64,000 nucleotides of DNA from Trebouxia sp. TZW2008. Taxonomy: Eukaryota > Chlorophyta > Trebouxiophyceae > Trebouxiales > Trebouxiaceae. The DNA is taken from contig BDIU01000540.1 in the NCBI GenBank assembly GCA_002118135.1, positions 1 to 64,000 of the forward strand. Direction: 5' to 3'. The notes beneath the pieces are model-generated. The model did no database searches, was not told the DNA's origin, and saw only the letters and a program-made list of their open reading frames with translations. Every line of letters starts with the position of its first letter. The stretch's first letter is position 1. Below are positions 10,536 through 22,500 of this stretch, one piece after another. The position numbers were made by a program, and so were the translations under genes.

Positions 10536-13500
10536 TCAGCCATGCGGCTCAGCAGTTGCATCAGCAGCTGCTGCTTTAGAGCCTTTCCTCTTGGCAGTTG
10601 CCTCAGCAGCTGCGTCAGCAGGCGCAGCAGCAGCTTTGGAGCCTTTGTCATCCTCCAGCTCAGCGCCCCATGTGAGTTGTGACACCTCAGACAGGTCCAA
10701 ATCAGGCAATGCTGGGTCCTTCAAGGCTGCCAGTAAGTCACTTGGCCAACTCTCAGGCTCCAAACCATAATCATGTATCAGCTCTGCTGCTGCAGATCTG
10801 GCTTGTTCTAGAAGCTGGCGGTCATCAGGGAGCCTTGCTGCTTTGAGGTACTTGAGGCCGTCTCTGCCACTTTGCTTGGTCCCTAGGCAGTCTCCTGGTC
10901 CCCTGCACAGGCAGCAATGCTTGTGTCTCATGAAGCAGATCAGTGCAACAGACATGTGTGCTGTCAACCGTCATGGAGTCGTGCTGCTTTGAGATACTTG
11001 AGGCCGTCTCTGCCACTTTGCTTTGTCACTAGGCAGTCTCCTGGGCCCCTGCACAGGCAACATTGCTTGTGTCTCCTGGACAGTAGCATGCCAGCGCGCA
11101 CTTGTGCTGACACAAAGCATTTGAGCCTAAGTTGCCATTAGCAGGTGACATGGCCTGTGCGCTGACAGCATTGCCTGTGTCTCTTGGACAAGGACGTCAG
11201 CACACTCAAGTGCTGACAATGGGCAGTGTTTGAGCTGTCAGCATGAACAGGAGATCGTCTGCAGATATGGGCCGATGCTACGTGCAATGCATGTGAGCAA
11301 CAGTCACTTCTTCAAAAGCCCTGCAGTGGCAATGCAGCAAGCGTGGAATGACACCCTCAGTGCTGACTTCTCAGAAGCACTGCAGTTTCAAACGGTCATT
11401 GGATGGAATTGAGCCTCATACAATGCACGCCTGCAACCTTGACCAACATCATTCCCTCTCTGCACCTTCTAGCCACGCTATGTTTGTGCACAGGGCTGGC
11501 GAAACAAAGCTGGAGAAAGACAACACCATGACAGATCCAGCAAGTCTTGCATGAGCCTGTAGTGAAAGCTCACCTGTCTTTCAAGTCTGCCTCGGCAATA
11601 GGGAAGCCATTCTGTGACAGCCTCAGCACCTCAAACTTGGCCAGGAACTTCTCCTCGGGGGTGAACAGAAAACAGGTGGAAGCTGACAGCATTAGGCTGC
11701 AAAAGCTACGATCAAGGCGATGCACCAGAACTTGCACATAGTCTTGTACTGCAGACTCACCTGTCTTTCAAGTCTGCTTCTGCAATAGTGAAGCCATTCT
11801 GTGACAGCGTCAGCACTTCAAGCTTAGCCAGGAACTTCTCCTTGGGGGTGAAGAGAAAACAGGTGGACGCCCTTTTACCCCTGCCCACTCGGCCTCTGAG
11901 CTGATGTAACTGCGCAAGGCCAAAGCGGTCTGCATGCTCTACAATCATGATGGTGGCCTCTGGCACGTCAACCCCGACCTGCAATGTGTGAGGAGCTTGA
12001 TGCTTGGCAAGATCAACAGGAAACAAGTGGACGCCCTGTTGCCCCTTCCCACTCTGCCTCTGAGCTGGTGGAGCTGTGCTAGGCCAAAGCGGTCTGCATG
12101 CTCTACAATCATGATGATTGCCTCTGGCATGTCAACACCAACCTGCAGCATGCGAGTGGTTGTTCAGCCTTGCAACAGTCAAATGCGTTTGAAAGTATTG
12201 TACTTTGAGGACTGATGGCATGCACACAGCCGTTGAGCTGCTGCAGCTGCGCTAGGCCAAAGCGGCCTGCATGCTCCACAATCATGATGGTGGCCTCTGG
12301 AGCGTCAATGCCAACCTGCAACATGTACAAGCAGCTTATAGCCCGTTTGATTTTCAAATCGTGAGTGTATAAATCGATACTAGGTCTTCAAGAACAAATG
12401 GCCTCTGAGCTGATGTAGCTGTGCTAGGCCAAAGCGGTCTGCATGCTCTACAATCATGATGGGTGCCTCTGTGCCACGTCAACGCCAACCTGCAGTGAAC
12501 AGTAGTGTCAGCGCACGAACAGGAAAAAGAGACTGACCTGTGCAGTATTGACCTGTATGACAGAGATTGATGCAGGCATATCTCACATCCTGTGTTATAG
12601 TAGGACACAAACAGCAATCAACAAACAGCAATGTCTTTGCATTGGCAACAGGCGTGCTACAGACAGTAGCGGATATGAGCACTGGCGTCTGTTTAGAAGC
12701 AAATGCTTGCAGAGCTTCAAACCTCTCTTCAGCTGACATTTCGTCATGCAGCAGGCCACAGCTGTGGTGGCCCAAAATAAGGCTCTGTCAAAAGTGCCTA
12801 ACGCGCTGTATAGGGTGGGTGAGCAACAGTGAAACACAGCACTGTTGCGCTGGCAAGACATAAGGCCAGAGATGTTTTGACTGACCTCAACAACAGTGGT
12901 GGAAATCAGAACAGGCGTCTCTCCAGTAGCGAACGCTTGCAGCGCTGCAAACTTTTCCTCAGCTGACATTCGGCCATGCAACAGGCCACAGCCGTGGTCG
13001 CCCAGAACACCGCTCTGTTGCAGCTGCTCATGCTCTTGTTCAGCTGCTTTGACACCTGCCATGATGTCTTTGTCACTCTCCTCTACCAAGGGACATATGA
13101 TGAACACTCGCCCTCCCTCATTGAGCTCTTTCTGGACCAAGGTGTTTGTCTGCAGCACCACTTGCGTTCAGCAGCGTAGCTATATTATGCACTGTATGTG
13201 ACTTTGATCTAAGGGAATATGTGATGAGTGTCGCCCAGAACACGGCTCTGCTGAAGCTGCTCATGCTCTTGTTGGCTGCCTTGACAACTGCCATGATGTC
13301 TTTCTCACACGCCTCCACCAAGGGACATATGATGAAGACGCGCCCTACCTCGTTAAGCTCTTGCTTGCGAAGACATTTTGTCTACAGCATATGATACGTG
13401 CAGCAACATATGCTGGATAACTTATGTACAGCGCAGCATGGTGGAGCCTGGCAGGACACAGCACAAAGCCGTGTTTTGCTCGATTTCAATACCAATCTGG

Positions 13501-16500
13501 CATCTGCAGTTGCACTGCAGATCACGCTGTCATGCTGCACTGTCACTGATGGAACTGCTTGCATGTATGATGAGATGATCTTAGTGGGCAGGAGCAATTG
13601 CTCTGTGTGTGTGTGCATTGCGTTCCCTCATACTGTTGTATGATCTGTGTATGGGTATCAAGTGGTTTGCACTTGGACGAAGACTTCATCTTCACAGCAG
13701 TGAAAACCATATAATCCAGCTTTGTTAAGAACTGCTGTAGCACGTAAAACAGCGGGCTCACTTTTGTTTATGTACAATCACACTCAGGATCACCCTTGCC
13801 TGGTAGGCATTGGTCTTGAGACATGTCAGCAGGCATAACAAACAGGCGTCAGCTGTACCTTCTTCCTGTTGGCCTTGTTGTCATGGTAGGCATAGGTTTC
13901 AACAGGCAGCCTGCCAGGTGGCATCTCATCACTGACTGATAGCGCCATGTCCGCGTGAAGGGTCAGAGACATGCTTTGTGGGACCACCATTATGCCTCCA
14001 TTACACTTATCGTGATGCATGTCAGCATGCATACACAAGTCAGGTAACAGCTGTACCTTCTTCCTGTTGGCCTTGTTGTCATGGTAGGCATAGGTTTCAA
14101 CAGGCAGCCTGCCAGGTGGCATCTCATCAATGACTGATAGCGCCATGTCGCCGTGAAGCGTCAGAGCCATGGTACGGGGGATGGGTGTAGCTGTCATGGA
14201 CAGCATGTGCGGCAAAGGCTGATTCTTGTTCTGCAGCCTTGCTCTTTGACTCACACCAAATCTGCAACAGACAAAAGCTCAATGCTTGGACATCATTTGC
14301 AATGAGAACTGGTTCTGCATTTGCAGCCTCGCTTTTTGATGTGCGCCAAAGCTGCGGAGGTCACACTTGTAGTGACTGGCCAGGCCAGGCCAGGTCAGAG
14401 CCATGGTGCGGGGGATAGGGTTGGCTGTCATGGACAGCATATGCGGCAGAGGCTGATTCTTTTTCTGAAGCCTTGCTCTTTGACTGACACCAAACCTACA
14501 ACAGAACACAGTCCCAGTTCCTGAGTAGCTAAACCCCAGCTACACGAAGGGTCAGAGCCATGGTGCGAGGGATGGCGTCGGCTATCATGGACAGCATGTG
14601 TGGCAAGGGCTGGGTTTTGTTCTGCAGCCTCGCCCTTTGGCTGACACCAAACCTGCACAAAACAGGGACCTTAAAGCAAAAGTCGTTACCTCAATACGTT
14701 ATCAATTTTTGTATCCGTTCGGCAGTCTCACCCTTTGAATCAGGCCTGAATTGCAAAGGTCGTATGCAAAGCGCATAGTCAGCATAACGCCATTTGGCTG
14801 TGAACGGTCATGGCCATAATTTGGGGAGGGGGGGGGGGTTGTCTGTTGCTGATAGCGTGTGCAGCAAAGGCTGGTTGTGAGTCTGTAGCATGGCCTTGTG
14901 ACTGACAGCGAAACTGCAAAGGAGCTTTTTGGTCAGCAGGTGCACTAAAACTTGCTTCTTCCTGAGCAGCAGAGCTTTTGATGTCATGCATCAATTGTAG
15001 AGGTCATGACGTCTGAAATCACCGTGTGCAGCCAGGACTGCCTCTTGATCTGCAGCTTTAAGCTTTGGCTTGCACTATGTCTGCAAAAGGCGTGCCCGCA
15101 GATCATGGTCAGTGGTACAAACGTGGTTTCACCATGTACCAGGGTGAAACCACGTTTGACAATGATCACATGATGGATCAGTCACGTCAATCAGTCATCA
15201 TGCTCACCTGTGCTGTTCATCAATGACAGCCAAACCAAGCTTCTTGAACTCCAGGGCGTCTGTGATGAGTGCGTGCGTCCCCACAATGATGTCAATGCTG
15301 CCATCTGCCAAGCTTGCGTACACAGCTCTCCTTTCCTTTGTCTTGGAAGAGCCAGTCAAAATGGCTATTCTGGGACGCTGTTTTAGGGGCATGCGTGATA
15401 TCAACTGCTCCATCTTCATCATATGCTGCTCAGCAAGCACCTGCAACACAAAATAATAACATTTGATCGCTTGATTGAGAACACAGATAGTCATAGTTGA
15501 GCAGAGATGTTTTCATCTGCCCAGCTGCCATACACAGAGCTCTCCAGTCAAATGAGCTATTCTAGGTCGCTGTTCAAAAGGCATGGATGGTATCAGCTGC
15601 TTCATCTTCATCATGTGCTCTTCAACACATCAATAGGCAGACAAGGGTGCACCTCTGTAGGCGCCATGAATGCCCCCTGCCAGCCAGAGCCGGTGACTGC
15701 CAGCAGGGCCAACACTGCCACAGCAGTCTTGCCAGAGCCCACATCTCCTTGAAGTAAACGTATCATGGGGGTTCCTGCCTGCATGTCCTTCACCACTTCT
15801 CCAAGCACTCTGTCTTGCGCAGCCGTCAGCTCAAAGCCCAAGCTAGCCTTGCCCGCTTCCATCATCTTCAGCTTGTTAACTCGAATGCCCTTCAGGTCAA
15901 TCTCACTGCGAGGGCTCTTCTCAATGCTCCTTCTTAACAGCAGTTTCAGCTGAAGAAGAAGCAGCTCCTCAAAGGCCAGCCGCCGCCTGCCCAACTCTAT
16001 GTCTGCTGCATCTTTTGGGGCGTGAATTGCTTGCAGTGCCTGCATCATGAGGTTCACACTAGGTACACAAAACTTTTGGAGGGGCCATGGATTGCATGCA
16101 ATATGTGCACCATGTTTGAGTAAGTGAGTGGGTCATTGAGTAAGTGAGTGGGTGGGTGGATCGGTGAGGGAGTGAGTGAGTGAGTGAGTGAATGGGTGGA
16201 TGGGTGAGGGAGTGAGTGAGTGAGTGAGTGGATGAGTGAGTGAGTGGGTGGGTACGTAAGTGAGGGAGTGAGTGAGTGGGTGGGTGGGTGGGGGAGTGAG
16301 TAAGTGAGTGAGGGAGTGAGTGAGTGCGTGAGTGAGTGAGTGAGTGAGTGGGTGGGTGAGTGAACGAGTGAGTGAGTGAGTGAACGAGTGAGCGAGCAAG
16401 CCAGTGCAAAACGTGAGCAGGTGGGAAGAGGATGGGTGGTTGGCGGATGGGTGAATGGGTGCATGAGCAGGTGCGTAAAACAGCAAGCACGCAAATGACT

Positions 16501-19500
16501 ATGAATCACCTGTAACCAGCCTACAAGCTCAAACTGGTCTGTCAACATGGAGGGAATGATGTCATAATTTTGCAACTTGCTGCTGGCTTGCACAATCTTG
16601 AGGGCCCTCTGGATGTATGTAGGCCAGTCTTTGTCCTTGATGGGGCCCCGCTGAGCATAGCAGGGGAGAAGTTGAGGACCCAGGGGATTGTCAGGCTGTG
16701 CAGGGAGAATGATGGCATCAGTTGTGACCCAAGTGCCTGCAGACTCAGATCTCAACTTCATGCTTGTTGCGAGGGGAGACAGGGAAGGGGGTGGGGGGGG
16801 GAGAGAGGCGGGCGGAGGATGGCCATGGCAGGGGAGCATTTGGGGGTTCAAAGGGCCATCAGGCTGTGCATGAAGAATGATAGCATTGCTAATAACCCAT
16901 GTGCCTGCAGCAGGACCACTCCACTTGCATTTCAGCGATTGTCATTTGGGAGAGCAGGGGCAGGGGAGAGGGGGTTGAGAGGGTCATCAGGCTGTGCAGC
17001 AAGAATGGCAACACTAGTGACCCATGTGCCTACAAAGCAATTGACTTTCAAACCCTGTCCACTGATGAGCCTGCTGCATGCTGTTTCACCCTTTGCCCTT
17101 GCACGAGGTGGTACGTACCTAGATGGGCCTGCTGAGCCTGCCTAGCCCACATTTACAATGAAGGTGCAATGCAGCAGCGTATGTGGGGCAATCTACACAG
17201 TGCACCTGGCATGGCTATATGTCAGGACATGCCGCTCATTGTCACATCATGTCAAACACAGGCAGCAAAGCGCTTGCGGCGGAACAGACATAGCGCATTT
17301 TGTTTGGTAATGCCCGAGCATCACCTGTCGCATGTCGCAACAACACATAGCTCACATGCGTTCTGCAAACAATACAGTGAACATGGCACCCGCCAAAGGA
17401 CCTGGCATGATGATATGTCCAGGCAAGAGTCTGCTGCTTGCTTGTACACAATGGCATGTGAAAGCTCATGCGCAAGAAGCCAATGCACCATATGTGATGC
17501 AATATGCACAGTACACAAAACAGGGATATGCAGTGACAGAGAAGCATGCTGTGAGCATCCTGACCTGGTTTGGACCCTTGACTGACTTTGCCTTGGATCG
17601 TCACAATGGAACCAGCTCTGTTTTTAGTAGCTAAACCACGCGCCGCCATGTTTCCTCTAGGACCACCCACAAACTTCTTGATCTGGATGCTTTGCTGTCC
17701 AGGCACTCTGTCTGAATTGTCATTGGAGAAAGCGTATGTTGACTCTTGATGAGGGACTGACCCTGTCTGAGCTGTGTGTGCATTGCCGGCAGATGAAGCC
17801 CCAGTTGAGTCGCTGGTGCTGGCCAATTCTGGCTCAATGCTTCTGCCATGCTCACTGAGTCCTGAGTCTGAGTCGTTGAGTGAGCCCAACTCCAGCTCTG
17901 CTGAGTCCTCAGCTGATGCTGACTCCAGCGCCGAGATGTCATCTTCCTGGTCAGATGACTCAAGCTGACTAAGGCTCTCAGTGGAGTCATCAGGGCCCTT
18001 TGAGAGCGCTTGGGGGGTTGCTGAGGGCTCAAACTGGATTGGCCCTTCCCAAGGGTCGTTGACCAAGGGGTTGTGCTCTGGGAAAACTTGCAGCTCCAGA
18101 TTGAAGGTAGGCCCACCAGCATATGACTTGATGACTTCACCCTTGACAATGACATAGCTCTCATGTCGTAGGTGTGTCTGGTACAAGTTGTAGTGCTTTG
18201 GGTACCACTGAAGCATCCCCCACAAGGTCTCAAACTTGGCTGTGATGATGCGCCTGTGCAATCAATCAATGAATCAATCAGTTACTCACTCAATCATTCA
18301 CTCACTCACTCAATCAATCAATCAACAGAATTTACAGCTCAGGGTAGGGAGCCAAATGTGACTCATTTGACTTCCTGCCTTGAAAGCACACGTGAACGTG
18401 TCTGGCAACCAAAAGAGCTGATCAGTGTTTGCCTCAAAGAGAAGACAAATGTATAGACAGCTCAGGCTCAAAGGACCATCTACAGGATTGAGTATATGGT
18501 CATATAGCAACAGCTGCAAAGTAGACCATCTTGCATGCACGTTGTAACCTTGCACTGTGCAAGTGCTTGGCAAGAGGCAATTGAAAATGCTGCAAGCAAA
18601 GCCAGCAGTGCCTAGCTAATGCTCATTGCCATGTCATTTTTCAAAATGTTGGGACGACCCAATTCAATAGAATGTGAAGTAAGTGCTCTCTGCAACAGCT
18701 GCGGCCACACACAATAAGGTTTGCGCAGGTCTCAGCGACCCTCAGGGCGCACATGGCAGCCACAGGGACGGGACTCCAGCTGGCAGGACGTCCAACCACC
18801 AACTGTGTGTGTGCGAGCATTTCAACGTTACAAGCCAAATCTAGAATTTTCTCCAGCTGAAAAGAAAAGGATGTAAATGAATCAAATCAGATGCTCCGGC
18901 ACTTTTGAATACTCAAGTATTTCTTACCTAAGATGAGTAGAACACTAAAACTCAGAGAAGAGTCAATGCTTCCGAACAGGGTGTTCAGAGTATGTGCTTA
19001 TGCAATGGAGCTCCTCAACCCCGGCGGATAGCCTCAAGTAGGTGTTCAAGCCTTGAGTGGACCAATTCTGCTGTAAGACAGCAGCTCATGACACAGTTGT
19101 ATCACATCAGTGCAGAGTGTATGCATTCTGACTTACTTCTGCTGAGTTGCTGTGAGGCCTTTGATGCTTCCTGGGTGTGAGTCAAGCAGATCTCTGACCA
19201 TCTTCACATTGCCTATCACGCCATCTCGCCACTTTGTCCTCACCTGCATATCAATCTTTATCGGATATGCTGTCTCCTGATTGATTGGCAGTTTTGGCTT
19301 GGATGTTTGCCTTTTGATGGACAAAACATAATTCCTTAGCTACCTCACCGCCGACAAGGTGAAATCAGAACTGCAATTTGAGGACGTCAAGAGGCATCAT
19401 TGCTAGCAGCGCATGTAAGAGCGCAAATTAGTAGGAAGTGTTGATCGTTAAGAGGGCAGTGCGCCCAGGCAATTGGTTTACCTGCTTCAGTTCAGCTATG

Positions 19501-22500
19501 CTGGCCTGAGGCAGCAGTGTGTCTGCTAGACCGCTTGTGGACAAAGGATCAGGCTCAGAGAACTCCCCTTGTACTTCATCCTGCACTAGCTGCTCTGTGG
19601 TGGTCTGCGTGCTCTTCTGCTTAGCTGCCGCCTTAGTCTTTGTTGTCGTAGACGCTGCAGGTCATGTACATGCTTGTCACATCACTCGATGCTTGAGTGC
19701 ATTCAAGTGTTGCACTATCAGGCTAGCACATGAGCCTTGTTGACAGCAGTCACAAAGGTGATGGACACAATTGCACGCCCTCCGAAGGCAGGCACAACAT
19801 CGTGACATCAACGGAGAAGGACGCTATGCCTTTCACAGCATAATAGACAAAGATGTGTCATACTAAGCTGACGCTGTAACATCCTGAACATTGCCAGGAG
19901 TTGTGCAGAAAAGTCGACGGTCTGAACAGTCTTGTCATAATGCCACATGTGCTGATCATGTCTGCTGGCCCCATCTGACGTCCAACATGTCAACAAGCCT
20001 CTCACAGGCTACGACTCCATTTGCATTTGCATGCAGGGCCAGAAAGGCAACTGCAACACGCAAGATGACATGCTCACAGCGTATGCACAATGGAGTCCGA
20101 GTGCAAGAGCTGAGTGCTGTAGAGCAGTCAGGACAAATGCAGATGCCTCACCGTCACCAAGAATGTCTCCAAAGGTTCCCCTACAATTGATGTCCCTGCT
20201 CATCAAGGTGTTGAAATCTGTCGCAAAAGGCCATTGCCATACATGACATCGCATGCTCACAGCATATACACAGCGTGTCCTGGGTGCAAGAGCTGAGTAC
20301 TGCAGCGCAATCAGGTCAAATGCAGATGCCTCACCGTCACCAAGAATGTCTCCAAAACTGCCTCTACAGTTGCTGTCTCTGCTCATCAAGGTGTCAAAAT
20401 CTGTCGCATTCCGCTGCAGCAGGTGGGGCACAATCTGCTGCAGCACTTGAGCATCATCCAAAGCGCGGTGGGCTGAGTTCTCAGGGATGCCAAACATCAC
20501 CCGCAAAGCTTGCTGCAGCAAACATGCAAACATAAGCGTGACAGTTGATGCACACTGTTGCTCAGGTATCTGCTGCAATACAATACCGCCGGTGCATCAC
20601 GTAGCTGTCGTCCAGACTTGTATCAAACACTTTTGCACATTCAGGCTTGCCAAAAGCAGGGTGTATGGCTGCAACGGCTTGGACAGCTGTCATCACAAGC
20701 AAAATGTACCCAAATCTAGTAAGCTCTGGTCTTGCACAGCAAGCCCACTCTGGACTTGCAATCGAAGAGGTGATGCTGTGTAACATGCACATGTTCCTTA
20801 ATATCCATAGCCATTCTGGGCCCTGATCACATCTGCTTGCAGTCGATCACGGCAGCCGCATGCTGGCGAGATACTTTCAGCTATGTACAATTGGACTTCA
20901 TGTGTTACCTGGGCACGGCTGACTCTGCGGTTTGGCTCATCCTTGACACAGAACTTAGCCAGTACCAGACTGTCCATCCAATGCCAGTCTCTGGGCACCT
21001 CAAAATTCCAGCGCTTGCACTCCTGTTCAAGGAACTTGTAGTCAAAAGTTTTGCCATTGTGGGCTACCAAAACAGGAATGCCGCCCTCAGGACCAGAACA
21101 CTCCTGCCGGACAAACTCCAGAAACTCACTCATCATCTTCCTGTAGAACATCCACAAAGCCTATGGCCACAAGCCGCAGACACTTGCAGTGAACAAACCA
21201 AAACGGACCATTTTGCATGCTGTTGAAGCCAGAGCCATTCTGCTGGACAAAGTTCAGAAAGTTGCTCATCATTTTGACAAAAAGAGCGTCAACAAAAACT
21301 GAGGGGCAGGAAAAACCTTTCGCTCATCTTTCTGAGTATGCAGAGCCTGCATTGCATTGCCAAAGCTCACATGCCTCACTGACACCAGCAAACACACACC
21401 TGTACGCATTTGTCTCCGCTTGCAACACCAAATGCGGCAAGAAATGAGCATCTGCATGCTGTTACAAGATACACACGGCATGCAGGAAGACAGAGGTTAA
21501 ATCACAGCATGCAACCCTGGGATCCTTAAAATCTCCACAGGCTTTTTTTACGTTTCTCTGTGAAAGCTTGAAAAGACCTATCTTTGATAAAATTGAGCTG
21601 ACTGCAAGATGAATGCTTACCCAAAGACTGGAACAGATGGCTGCCAGGACTCGCTGTCCTCAATGTGATGTGTCAAAAGAGCTCCTGGTTTAGACTGCAG
21701 ACACAAAATCTCATGAGCTGTTGCTGCGTGTTTTTGCTGCCAGGCTTATCATGTCCAGATCACTTGAGCTGCTTTCAAGGGCAGCTCTACTAGCTTGCAG
21801 TAGCAGAGTCGTGGTAGGCAGACGTTGATTTGACTGCTGATTCTGCTGCAGCAGACTGGATTACATGCTGCGCGCATATTGCCCAGATCATTCATCATGC
21901 CCTTAAATTAGTGAAGGTGTGGCAAGCAGACTCTGTTTCTGTTGCAGCAGACTGCATTGGACGCAAAGGCAGCAACAGGAGCGTCATGCTACATGCCGCA
22001 AAGCCATGTTGGGCATGACTACCCTGTAGCTTTCAGAATAACTCTGATGAAGTTGATGCCTGATGTCTTTCTGATGGTACTTGGTGGGTAACATGTAACA
22101 GAAGAGGAGCAGTGTAAATGCATGGCGGCTGAGAACAAGTTTGGCAACATGCCACTGCAGAAGCAGATTGATCGGTGATTGATGCAGAAGAAGGGCAACA
22201 AGGCTCAGAAGAAGACACAAAGCAGAAGCTGACCAAAGCATTGCAGTCTTATGACAGAGTTGTTTCTGTGCAGATAGCTTTGCAAAACAGCTAAGATGTC
22301 GGCTGCGATGCACGGAAGTAGCAGCTTACTGAGACACCCTCTGTGTTCACTATAGTACTATAGCTCCTGCCACTATGCTCACCAATCAAAGCAACCTCAA
22401 GAATCCTTTCTCTTGGATCAAGTCTCCCTGCAAGTTGCCAGGCACGCTCACAATCTGCTGAACTCTTGATAGCAATGAACACTCATGCAATACAAAGCAA

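Noticed and set aside
10109..10682. Ser/Ala-rich plus-strand frames
   Set aside because: Antisense of the RecG Ala-rich tail and its decayed downstream copies; no other coding evidence.
16059..16851. Long minus-strand frames rich in Ser-Leu-Thr-His-Pro
   Set aside because: They are translations of the GTGA/GTGG minisatellite in a RecG intron; only 16736-16510 is a supported exon there.
18641..18838. Possible extra RecG exon on the minus strand
   Set aside because: The exons on both sides join directly in phase (19137 to 18253) and recreate the expected wedge-domain sequence, so no exon is needed here.
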